A stretch of 64,000 nucleotides of DNA, taken from the NCBI GenBank assembly GCA_964019695.1, contig OZ026526.1:13847754-13911753 (forward strand), in the 5' to 3' direction. The notes beneath the pieces were generated by a model. It ran no database searches. It worked only from the letters and a program-made list of their open reading frames with translations, and was not told the DNA's origin. Positions within the stretch are counted from its first letter, which is position 1. Each line of letters begins with the position of its first letter. This document shows positions 50,830-61,522 of this stretch, piece by piece. Source of the stretch: Loripinus fragilis. Lineage: Eukaryota; Mollusca; Bivalvia; Lucinida; Lucinidae. The position numbers and the translations under genes are program-made.

Positions 50830-51240
50830 GGGTGCAAAGATCAGGAATCGATACAATCAAGTACCACACCTGACCCAGGATACCAATGGGAAAGTGACAA
50901 ACTCACAGCAGACACCACAAACGAGAGCCAAGAGGTCAGCCCTTTCCCAGCAGGTGACCACAAAGCACATATAAACAAACGCGCGCAAAGACAAAGCAAA
51001 CACAAGACAGAACAAAAACATAAAAGATCCACAAAAGAAGTACCGCCTTGGAACGGCCAGTAAAATATTTTACTGAAGGGCTTAAACCACTAAGTAATGC
51101 ATAGCAAAACAATGACCAATCACAACACCCACCCACCCCAAACAATAACCAGTGAATCAATAACAACAGAGCCATCGCCTTAGAATAGACGGAAGCCATA
51201 TTATGTATTTTACAGGCGCCTAATCTTCGCACTAGATTAT
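50830..51240 (+). repeat. Dispersed repeat R, longest copy
   Basis: Starts near GTAAGGGTGCAAAGATCAGG, then GAATCGATACAATCAAGTACC, ACCCAGGATACCAATGGG, CCCTTTCCCAGCAGGTGACC and ACCGCCTTGGAACGGCC. Matches 6204-6425 in reverse and the short fragments at 38225-38315 and 38858-38912. The minus-strand frames here (about 63 and 98 codons) follow the repeat and are not taken as genes. Confidence 0.65.
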
Positions 51241-51364
51241 GCAGTTGGTAAACACAACAATTGTTTAGCTCGCATGTATGTTCCCTAGCTTATGCGATGC
51301 ATCATCACATAGAAAGGAAAATAAAATGGCTAATGACTCATAGAAAGTCAGAGCTAACGAAAAA

Positions 51365-51480
51365 CTCAAGTTGTGCCACGGTGGGCCCAGCCAAAGACAA
51401 GCATCAGGCACCAACCCTCGATGAAAGTTTTAGGTCAGTTTCTTCATTGACTCTTAGGCCCGACCCACTGCCATGCAATT
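51365..51480 (-). repeat. Fragment of a Penelope-like pseudo-LTR
   Basis: Reverse-complement similarity to the 34475-34600 part of the pseudo-LTR: GCCACGGTGGGCCCAGC, AAGCATCAGGCACCAACCC and GGCCCGACCCACTGCCATG. Confidence 0.6.
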
Positions 51481-51484
51481 AAAG

Positions 51485-53015
51485 AGGAAACCATAGAAAA
51501 CCAGGATAGTTATATATGTACAACCAAGCATGCAGACGGTCGCATGATATCCCTGCGATGGTTGTCACAATGACAATATTTTTATTCAAAGTGAATTTCA
51601 AGTCATATTAATAACTATCTTAATGAAACGTAAATTCCTCGGTAATTACTAATTTTTTTACCACTCTGTTTCTTCATCTGATTCTACCAAAACCTTCGTT
51701 ATTTGCAGCAGAACAAGTAGGATTTCCGGATGCTTTAAGCGACTTAGTACCATCTCGCGACCCAAACTCTCATAAAAAGCTAAATCAAAAATGTAATATG
51801 ATTTTGATCATAAGACATAGAAATCGACGTGCAAAATTCTTAGTTCTTATATAGTTCACGTTTGCTACAAGTCTCTTACCCATATTGTATGATAAAATGT
51901 TAAATAAGAAGACATTTTTGCAGATTATATAATCAGTTGTATTAAGTGGGCTTGAATGGCAGTTATTTAAACGAATGGTTTTGTTGTTGCTAATCATAAT
52001 ATACCAAACATCTTTTAAAAACTTCACAGAAAAACGATTTAGATAGACATGTTTTCAAAAGATTTTGCTCTAAAACTTCATTCAAAGGATTAGTGAAATA
52101 CAGCACGTTTATACAGAGTAATAAGTCGTAAATCAAAGTGGTTGGCTAACATCTTTTCATACGACATATATTGATAGTAGTCACCAGGCTCTATCAAATT
52201 ACATATACATCATAGATACTCAACTTATGTATTGTGTGAAAGACAAGAAACCTTAATGATTGTCATCAATCAGATACTATGACATACCTTCCTACAGGAA
52301 ATAAAAGCATTTTTTACGTATTGATTATGCGAATTCGACCAACAAATGAGAGCCACTGTAACATAATATGATCAAAATTAGGGCCATGTTTTATTATCCC
52401 CCTGCTTTCTTATATACCGCATTTTTAGGATTGGCAACATAGCAAATTATATCAAGCAGACACATGTCTTTTATACTTAATAAAAAATGAGTACTGCGAA
52501 GCCTTACTTTGGCATATTTGGACCTTGAAATTATTATTGGTTGTTGATGCCAGTAGTGACCTTAAATTGATCATTATCTTAATTATTGTTTGTATTAATT
52601 GTACCGTGACAATGTAATATTACAATCGAATCATCCTGCAAATAATTACCTTAAGAATAATACAATCATAGCATTTTGAAACAAAATAAATTTATGTTTT
52701 ACGTCCTTCTGATTATAAGTTTCAACAATTAATTATGAATATGGCAGTTTTGTGCTTTCATAATATTAGTATTGATAATATAAAACATTATTACTGACTT
52801 TGTGATCACCAGAACATTTTAAAAAACGTGTTTCTCTGTCAATGAATTTTAACTCAGCCATTTTCTTGGAAAATTGGTGTTTTACGTTTTGCCCTTTTAT
52901 GCAATAATGGAGCCGTATTTCTTTCTTAACTTTCTACATGCTGCTTGCCCATATAGTCGACTATAACGTGTGTAAAAATTATTTTGTTTTCTTTACTAAT
53001 AAGGAAAATATAACA
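51485..53015. other. Interior of the foldback element, no gene seen
   Basis: AT-rich sequence without recognisable frames or repeats other than the outer arms. The 80-codon minus frame at 51785-52027 shows no motif. Confidence 0.4.
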
Positions 53016-54129
53016 TTTGATACAACCCCCTTTCGTGAAATTGTTAAGAAACAAATATACCCATACCATTCATGACCTTAATAATCCACCGTAGATAAAT
53101 ATTTCCATTTTTTAAATGCGGTTAATATAGCCCCATATCATTTATTTCTTAAAAGCATTGATAGTGTTTGATAATATACAAAAATCTCTGAGAAATTAAG
53201 GTTGAAAAGAAGTTCTCGAAAAAAATACCTCGATTGTGATATTTGTGACGTCATACTTTTGGGCAGCCTCACGGGTAACTGCCCTTGATTTAGCCTTGGC
53301 AACATGCAGATGTATAAAATATAACCTTTTATCTAACCATTTTCAGCAAAAATCTGCTGTTATACGCTGAGTACTACGAACTCATTTTCTATGTGACATA
53401 TGTGAATTGGACCCCGCACTATATATATTAGAGTAAATTTTCATAAGGGCATCTTTGGAGAAATTTCACCATTTAAAAGTCAAAACCTTTTGTGCTGGAG
53501 TTCTAACTTATACATGTATCTGGATTAATTTGTGTTCGACTTATTCTTTCTGGATTACTTTGTGACATTCAGTGTTGGATTCAGACTAAGTGTTCATTTG
53601 GAATTAACTTCAAAATCTGGGGATCAGAAACTGCGCTGCTGAAGAACTTTTGTTGATAAATATTCTGAGGGAAAGTTTGGACTTATAAGGTACTGTAAAT
53701 TAGTCTTTCTTTGATTGTATAAATATTTCTAGTGTTTTTTTTTCAATTGATAATTTTTGTTATTTTGTAATAAATTTTGTTAAATTTCAAAAGAGCCTTT
53801 TGCTGACTTTCCAAATACAAAATTTTGGTTTCCTGAATTCTTTTCTAGTTAGGCCTGGCATGTAACAAAGGAAATTGACTGGTCCAATTGATAAGAATGG
53901 CAAATACATGGTTTAAGGGTTTGTATGAATGTGTCATTGAATGCAAATATCTATCTTCTTATAAGCTGTTATTTACATTACACTAATGAACTATTTTCTC
54001 GAAAGCATAAATTCCTAGCTACAGCTTTCATGAATCACTTGGCCATGATCTCATGCTTATAGGACAAAAATATATTTCTTTTCTCAATTCACACAATCCC
54101 TGTATTTGTTCCCATCAATAAGAAATTGT

Positions 54130-55547
54130 AAACAAGATGGCCATAGTGGCCCTGAATCGCTCACCAGTCTGTACTATGTGTGTCAGTCATATAAGCTTAT
54201 GCGACCCCTAGGGAGGCCCATTTTTGGCCACAGGGGCATCATTTGAACAAACTTGGCAGAGGTCCACTAGGTAATGCTACATACCAAATATCAAGGCTCT
54301 ATGCCATGTGGTTTCAGACAAGAAGATGTCTTCATGTTTTCCCTATATTAAGCCTATGTAAAACATGATCCCTGGATTATGGCCCCAGGGGTATGATTTA
54401 TACAAACTTGGTAGAGGTCCACTAGGTGATGCTACACACCAAATATCAAGGCTCTCGGCCTTGTGGTTTCAGACTAGAAGATTTTTTTTCATAAGCCTAT
54501 GTTATACATGTAACCCCGGGGATGATGCCATTTATTACCCCAGGTATTTATTTGAACAAACTTCTTAGAGGTCCACTAGGTAATGCTGCATACCAAATAT
54601 CAAGGCTCAAGGCCCTGTGGTTTCAGACAAGAAAATTGTTCACGTTTTCCCTATATAAGCTTTTTATATGTAAAACATTTGACCCCCCCCCCCAGAGGGC
54701 GGGGCCATTTTTGGCCCAACAGATATAATTTGAACAAACCTGGTAGAGGTCCACTAGGTGATGCTACACACCATATATCAAGGCTCCAGGCCTTGTGGTT
54801 TCACACAAGTAGATGTTTTCACATTTTCCCTTTGTAGCCTATGTAAAATATGTGACCAATGGGGCGGGCCATTTTTGGCACCAGGGGTATCATTTGAACA
54901 AACTTGGTAGAGGTCCACTTGGTGATGCTTCAGACCAAATAGCAAGGCTCTAGGCCCTGTGATTTCAGACAAAAAGATTTTTTTCACGTTTTGCCCTATA
55001 TAAGCCTTTGTAAAACATTTGACCCCCAGATCTGGGGCCATTTTTGGCCCCATGGATATAATTTGAACAAACCTGGTAGAGGTCGACTAGGTGATGCTAC
55101 ACATCATATATCAAGGCTCCAGGCCTTGTGGTTTCACACAAGTAGATGTTTTCACATTTTCCCTATGTAGCCTATGTAAAACATGTGACCAATGGGGCGG
55201 GCCATTTTTGGCACCAGGGGTATAATTTGAACAAACTTGGTTGAGGTCCACTAGGTGATGCTACGTACCAAATATCAAGGCTCTAGGCCTTCTGGTTTCA
55301 GACAAGAGGATTTTTTAAGCTTTCATCTAAAAATCTATTTTTAGCCCCTGTGACCTAGATATGCAATTGACCAGAACCATTTGAACAATTTCGGTAGAGG
55401 GTCACCCAAGGATCATTTGTGTGAAATTATTTCAAATTGGACGAGAGGTTTAGGAGTTGTCATTCAAGTATATTGTTAATGGACGGACGACGGACGAAGA
55501 CCGATCACCAAAGCTCACCTTGTCACTACATGACAGGTGAGCTAAAA
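54130..55547. mobile_element. Pearl/Helitron-like element C: ~165-bp tandem core
   Basis: Left end AAGATGGCCATAGTGGCCC, then seven core units marked by AGGTCCACTAGGTGATGC (54260, 54415, 54569, 54747, 54911, 55080, 55245) and ATATCAAGGCTC; then a GGACGGACGACGGACG microsatellite (55480-55500) and the terminal hairpin AGCTCACCTTGTCA-CTACA-TGACAGGTGAGCT (55512-55543). Open frames here are repeat artefacts. Confidence 0.8.
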
Positions 55548-55555
55548 ACACTTGT

Positions 55556-56400
55556 TCAACAAGAGGGTCAAGATGACCCTTAATCACTCATATGAGATAG
55601 GTACATGAGGGAAACTGGCACGCCCCTGGAGGCCATGCTTTCTGATGGATCAATTTTAATTTAGAAATTTTGGTAGGTCATTTAATGATCTACCAAATTA
55701 TTTTGAATTCCGACCACTGGTTTCACAGAAGATCTTTAGTCTTTAAAGACCTATTTTCCTGTCTAATGGATATCTTTAAATGATTAACTGATATGGGACA
55801 GTTTCAGTACCTCACATGATTACATCTAAAGGGCCCCCTGGTGGCCATGTTTTGTTGATAAATCAAATTTCTTTTAGCTGTTTTTATGAAGGGTCATCTA
55901 ATAACCATTTCTGCCCAAACAATTTCAATCCTGACCACTGGTTTTAGACGAGTAGATGTTAAAAAATTCTTACATAAGGGATTCTGACCACGCCAAATGG
56001 CGGCCATGTTTTTTTGACAGATCAAATATGTTTCAGCTATTTTAATGAAGGTCATCCAGTGATCGCTTCTACCAAATAGTTTTGAATTCTGACCATTTGT
56101 TTCAGAGGAGAAGATTTCTAAAGTTTGCCATACCGTGATAAGCCACGCCTCCTGGTGGCCATGTCTTTTGACAGATCAAATTTCTTTTCAGTTATTTTAG
56201 TGGAAGATCACCCAGTGACAATTTTTCAGTTATGTCAGAACGGGTCTTCCTAGGTTGAACCAGTATTAAGCATGGATAAATGTGTCTTGCTCAAGGACAC
56301 AACACAGTGATGCCGGTAAGGCTTGAACCCGCGGCCCCTCAGTCTTGAGTCAAGCACTCTACCACTGAGCCACTTTGCTCCCTAAATGACAATGTCTAGA
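55556..56400. mobile_element. Pearl-like element D, right end missing
   Basis: Left end AAGAGGGTCAAGATGACCC, similar in layout to element C (a small palindrome then AATCACTCA). Four diverged core units carry GGTGGCCATGTTTT, GACAGATCAAAT, TTTTAATGAAGGTCATCCAG and CTGACCACTGGTTT. No microsatellite or terminal hairpin; a SINE sits near the right end. Confidence 0.65.
56227..56385 (-). mobile_element. tRNA-derived SINE S8 with TGACAAT duplication
   Basis: Minus orientation. The head complement CAAGCACTCTACCACTGAGCC and B-box complement GGCTTGAACCCGCGG are intact; the tail stops at TTTCAGTTATG, so about 35 bases of 3' tail are missing. TGACAAT occurs on both sides (56216 and 56387 regions). Confidence 0.8.
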
Positions 56401-56414
56401 TATCACATGAAGAA

Positions 56415-58982
56415 AAACTAGAAAAAGTGTCCATGGGACACGGATGCCCCCGCCTATTGTTTTTATTTCACCTGCAATTAAACATTGGGTATACAATAAG
56501 TGAACAGGATACCATTTACATACTACAAACTGAATTTATAGCAACATTATTCTTATAAGACTAAGTTCAAACTGCAAAAAAATTATAAAAACTGCGAAAA
56601 AATTACAAAAAATTAAACTGAAGATTATATGCAAATGTAAAGCATATATTCCGTTCTTGACAAAACAACTGTAAAGTTTAAAAAGGATTTAGTAAAATTG
56701 TAGGAGGATTTGTGCTCACAAGGTATCTAATTTCCATAAGCTTCTGTAGTAATTAAGCCCAAAAATGACTAAGTTCAAACTGTGAAAAAAGTGACAAAAA
56801 ATAATCTGAGGGTTATATCCAAATGTCATGCACATCTTCAGTCCTTGACAAAAACACCAGTAAAGTTTCAAAAGAATTGGGATAAAATTGTAGGAGGAGT
56901 TGAGCTCACAAGGTACCTAATGTCCATAAGCTTCTGTAGTAATTTAGCCCAAAAATGACTAAGTTCAAACTGTGAAAAAAGTGACAAAAATTGATCTGAG
57001 GGTTATATCCAAATGTCATGCACATCTTCAGTCCTTGACAAAAACAACAGTAAAGTTTCAAAAGAATTGGGATAAAATTGTAGGAGGAGTTGCGCTCACA
57101 AGGTACCTAATGGCCATAAGCTTCAGTAGTAGTTGAGCCCAAAATTGACTAAGTTCAAACTGTGAAAAAAGTGACAAAAATTAATCTGAGGGTTATATCC
57201 AAATGTCATGCACATCTTCAGTCCTTGACAAAAACACCTGTAAAGTTTCAAAAGGATTGGGAAGCAAGAAATGTCACAAACACATGACGAATGCCCCCAA
57301 AGGAATTGGTCTAGCATAAGACACATTTGAGGAAAGATAGCTGTAATATAGCACCAAAAACCTAGAAATGAGGCCAGAAGTCAATGTCAAGGTCAAAGTG
57401 ACTCAAAATGGTATGCACCACTCCGCCATCCCAAGAGGAATCACCACCCTAAATTTGGGATTCCTACATCAAATAATATAGAAGATATGCTCTGGACATA
57501 ATAATTCTTAAAAACTAGGTCAGAGGTCAAGGTCACAGTGACCCAAAAATGGTCATCCCAAGATGCATTTACATACCAAATTTGGAATTCCTATTTCAAA
57601 GAATTTAGGATATGCACCAGTTTCTAGAAACTAGGTCAGAGGTCAAGTTCAAGGTCAAAGTGACTTAATTATGGTAAACGACACTTCGTCATCCCAAGAT
57701 GCATCCACACAGCAAATTTGAGATCCTACCTCAAATAATACAAGAGATATGCTCTGGACATGATTATTCTAAAATTAGGTCAGAGGTCAAGGTCACAGTG
57801 ACCCAAAAATGGTACATCACACTCCGCTATCCCAAGAGGTATCCACACACCAAATTTGGAATTCCTCACTCAAAGAATACAAGAGATATGCTCCAGACAC
57901 AATAATTCTTAAAACTAGGTCAGAGGTCAAGGTCACAGTGACCTAAAATGGTATTTGACACCCCGTCATCCCAAGATGTATTTACACACCAAAGTTGGAA
58001 TTCCTATCTCAAAGAATATAGGAGATATGCACCAGACTCAATGCAGTTTCTAGAAACTAGGTCAGAGGTCAAGTTCAAGATCACAGTGACCCAATTATGG
58101 TATGCGACACTTTGTCAGTCCAAGATGCATCCACACACCAAATTTGAGATTCCTACCTCAAATAATATTAAGAGATATGCTATGGACACGATTATTCTAA
58201 AAACTAGGTCAGAGGTCAAGTTCATGGTCACAGTGACCCAATTATGGTACGCGACACTTCGTCATTCCAAGATGCATCCACACACCAAATTTGAAATTCC
58301 TACCTCAAATAATATAAGAGATATGCTCCCGACACGATTATTCTAAAAACTAGGTCAGAGGTCAATGTCAAGGTCACAGTGACCCGAAAATGGTAAGAGA
58401 CACTCCGCCATCCCAAGATGTATCCACACACCAAATTTGAAATTCCTACCTCAAAGAATATAGGAGATATGCACCGGACTCAATGCAGTTTCTAGAAACT
58501 AGGTCAGAGGTCAAGTTCAAGGTCACAGTGACCCAATTATTGTACGCGACACTTTGTCATCCCAAGATGCATCCACACACTAAATTTGAGATTCCTACCT
58601 CAAATAATATAAGAGATATGCTCCGGACACGATTATTCTAAAAACTAGGTCAGAGGTCAAGGTCAAGGTCACAGTGACCCGAAAATGGTACGCGACACTC
58701 CGCCATCCCCAGATGCATCCACACACCTAATTTGAAAGTCCTACCTCAAAGAATATAGGAGATATGGACCGGACACGAAAGCGGGACGGACACACGGACG
58801 GACGGACAGTGCGATTACTATATGCCTCCCAAAGTTCATTTGGGGGCATAAAAATTGTAGGAGGAGTTGCGCTCACAAAGTACCTACCTAAATGATGGAC
58901 GAGCGGAAGGACGCACTGACGGACGGACGGACATGGGCAACGCTTAATGCCCTTCCGCATTCTACGAATAGCGGGGGCATAA
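56415..58982. mobile_element. Pearl/Helitron-like element A: 190-bp tandem core, host of element B1
   Basis: Left end carries GATGCCCCCGCCTATTG and right end GAATAGCGGGGGCATAAAG. Core units start AATTGTAGGAGGAGTTG at about 56696, 56886 and 57076 (period 190). After the nested element B1 the last partial unit resumes at 58849, followed by a GGACGGACGGACATGG microsatellite and a terminal hairpin ATGCCC...CGC / GCGGGGGCAT. Confidence 0.8.
57263..58848. mobile_element. Pearl/Helitron-like element B1, ~145-bp core, nested in A
   Basis: Left end AGCAAGAAATGTCACA, about ten core units with AGGTCAGAGGTCAAGGTCAC, AGATGCATCCACACACC and GATTCCTACCTCAAA, then GGACGGACGGACAGTGCG and the terminal hairpin GCCTCCCAAAGTTCATTTGGGGGC. 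The host sequence GGGA/TAAAATTG is split between A and T, the Helitron preference. Open frames across it are artefacts. Confidence 0.85.
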
Positions 58983-59130
58983 AGACACACAAAACATGTT
59001 TAGTGAGTTCATGAGATTTTGATATGTATTCCACGTGTGAATTAGTCTTTGCATACTGGGTAATCTGATTATTTTCAAAATTAACTTTTGTAAAAATTCT
59101 TCAGGAACACTTTTCAATCAGAGTATTAAA

Positions 59131-59388
59131 CGACCCCTAGAGAAGGGCAGAAAATCTCCTGCAAACCAACCTGCTCAGCTATGGAGAATAGTCAAAATTT
59201 TCATGTAGTAATTAGTAGTTATTTCACTTCCTAGATTGCTAATAGCAAAGATGCTGATCAGACTGCACAGAGATGCAGGCTGGTCAGCACCTTTGTTGTT
59301 TCTCTTGCAACAAATCAGGTTTTTTCTCTATTCTCTGTAGCTGAGCAGGTTGGTTTGCAGGAGATTTTCTGCCCTTCTCTAGGGGTCG
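59131..59388. mobile_element. 258-bp foldback MITE with ~60-bp TIRs
   Basis: CGACCCCTAGAGAAGGGCAG ... at the left (59131-59193) is mirrored almost perfectly at 59328-59388. Between the arms is a second stem, GCTGATCAGACTGC with GCAGGCTGGTCAGC. It sits in a family E-like flank (GGAACACTTTTCAATCAGAG just before). Confidence 0.88.
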
Positions 59389-59984
59389 AGTTTTGGCCTC
59401 ATTCCCAATCGAAAATAGCCACTTTTTCCCCTAATACCATGTCTGTTTTTCCCAATTAAGAAAAGTAAAAAAAAAAATTTTTTTAGAGACCACTACTACT
59501 TATGAGAAACAATGATCCATATCAGAATGATACTTAAACAATTTCAAATTAAAAAATTGTGCTTAAGTGGTATGCTTGACATAATACAATCTAAACTAAC
59601 AAGATTTTGAAGATATATTTTGCTATCCTTGTTATGTTAAACACAGTTCTATGTCGCTTGTTATGTTAAACACAGTCTTATGTCGTTGATTTCTCCCAAA
59701 TTTGATGTTAAATCAATCATTTTTTCCCGATTTTGGCCAGGGTCCTTTTCCCAAAGTTGCTGAAAAAGCGCAGGAATCTTACTTGGTCACTTACCCCCAA
59801 GACAGATTTTCTGGCATTGAGGCCCCGATTGAGGCTCTTACAGTGTTTCACTTTTCCTGCCATATATATGATAACTGACGTCTGCTCTCTTACCTACTTT
59901 TGCACTTCTGTAGCCAATATTGCTAACAATATGGACCCAGATCAGACTGCTCCCTTAGGATCAGTCTAATAAGGGTGCATAGTC

Positions 59985-60183
59985 AGGCCTTTAGATAAGA
60001 GTGCGTAACAGAAAATTAAGTTTCTTATTTCTCAACTAAAACATATGTTGTGGGTACTCAGAAGAACCGTCTCATTAACTGTCTCAATGAGACGGTTCTT
60101 TTGAGCACCCAAAATGTATGCTAAAAATTGTGGGTAAGAAAATGTTTACAATTTTACCCTGAAAAAGTTTTCTAATCTAGACC
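59985..60183. repeat. Hairpin family F, copy F9, inverted
   Basis: Left tip AGGCCTTTAGATAAGAGTG, right tip TTTTCTAATCTAGACCT. The central stem is GGGTACTCAGAAGAACCGTC and mirror, with an extra ATTAACTGTCTCA at the tip. Confidence 0.8.
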
Positions 60184-60349
60184 TATGATAGTGTTAGCAT
60201 ACAAAGGCAGAATTTTTAGGAGTGCACTCCAATGTATTCAGCAGAATTTTTTAACAGGATAATGGTTAACTCTTTGCAGCCTAGATACCCCAAAACGAGT
60301 ACTTAAGCAAACATTGGCATTTCATCAGCGTCTGCACTATTTTCTAAGA

Positions 60350-61352
60350 CAACAAGAAATGTCACAGTAACAGGACGAATACCCCCAAAGGAATTGATGT
60401 AGCATAAGACACATTTGAGGAAAGTAATTTGTAATATAGGAGAAAAACCTAGAAATGAGGTAAGAAGTCAATGTCAAGGTAAAAGTGACCCAAAATGGTA
60501 GGCACCACTCCGCCATCCCAAGATGAATCCACACACCTTTGGGATTCCTACCTTGGATAATATAAGAGATATGCTCCTGACACAGTTATTCTAGAAATGA
60601 GGTCAAGGTCACAGTGACCCCAAAACTGGAACATGACACTCCATCATCCCAAGATGCACCCACAAACCAAATCTGGGATTCGTAACTCAAAAAATATAAG
60701 ATATGTTCAGGACACAATTGTTCTAGAAAAAATGTCAGTGGTCAAGGTCACAGTGACCCAAAAAATGGTACACGACACTCAGTCATCGCAAGATGCATCC
60801 ACACACCAAATTTGGGATTCCTACCTCAAATAAAGTAAGAGATATGCTTGGGACACGATTATTCTAAAAACTAGGTCAGAGGTCAAGGTCAGTGACCCGT
60901 AAATAGTATGAGACACTCCATCATCCCAAGTCACATTCACACACCAAATTTGGAATTCCTATATCAAAGAATACAGGAGATAAGTGCTGGACTCAAAGCT
61001 GATTCTAGAAACTTGGTCAGAGGTCAAGGTCACAATGACCCAAGGATGGTACGTGACACTTTGCCATCCCAGTATGCATCCACACACCAAATGTGGGATT
61101 CCTACCTCAAATAATATGAGATATGCACCGGACAGGATTATTCTAAAAACTAGGTCAGAGGTCAAGGTCACGGTGACCAGAAAATGGTATGTGACACTCC
61201 GTCATCCCAAGATGCATCCACATACCAAATTTGGGATTCCTACCTCAAAAAATATAGGAGATATGCACTTGACACGAAGCGGGACAGACGGACTGACAGA
61301 CGGATGGACAGTGTGATTACTATATGCCTCCCAAAGTTCCTTTGAGGGCATG
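60350..61352. mobile_element. Pearl/Helitron-like element B2, second copy of family B
   Basis: Left end ACAAGAAATGTCACAGTAAC, six core units, GGACAGACGGACTGACAGACG microsatellite (61283-61310) and the terminal hairpin GCCTCCCAAAGTTCCTTTGAGGGC. It shares both ends with B1 but has fewer units. Confidence 0.85.
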
Positions 61353-61522
61353 ATAAAAATGATATTCACAGAAAGATATACATTATTATTTGAAAATTTT
61401 AACATGTGACACCTCAATATTTACAATGGACCATCCCTGTTTTGCATCAAATCTACTAGTACATAATGCGTTAATTACAATACAGTAGTGTGTCAATATG
61501 GTGAAGTAATATAATATTTCAG

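Larger units (their letters stand above)
48607..53420. mobile_element. 4.8-kb foldback element with ~400-bp TIRs inside the LTR
   Basis: Left tip AGTGCGGGGTCCAA and right tip TTGGACCCCGCACT; the arms extend to about 49000 and from about 53020 and share ACTCAGCGTATAACAGCAG, TTGCCAAG-TTAAATCAAGGGC, TGACGTCA and ATCTACGGTGGATTATT. The two sides of the insertion keep TATTAG-like flanks. No transposase was recognised inside; repeat R (50830-51240) and a Penelope pseudo-LTR piece (51365-51480) are nested in it. Confidence 0.8.
48269..53867 (+). repeat. 3' LTR of the Gmr1-like element, split by a foldback element
   Basis: Begins TGTAACATG right after the polypurine tract and ends GGCATGTAACA (TG...CA). 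Without the insertion at 48607-53420 it is about 785 bp. An AATAAA-like signal (TGTAATAAATTTTG) lies near 53768. No second LTR is present in the window to date the insertion. Confidence 0.75.

Noticed and set aside
50841..51232. Two minus-strand frames with hydrophobic stretches
   Set aside because: They follow repeat R, whose other copies do not keep the frames; hydrophobicity comes from T-rich sequence.
54365..55053. Overlapping open frames on both strands
   Set aside because: They are translations of the 165-bp core repeats of element C.
57699..58346. Long open frames on the plus strand (68-132 codons)
   Set aside because: They run through the 145-bp core repeats of element B1 and repeat the same peptide; a by-product of period and composition.
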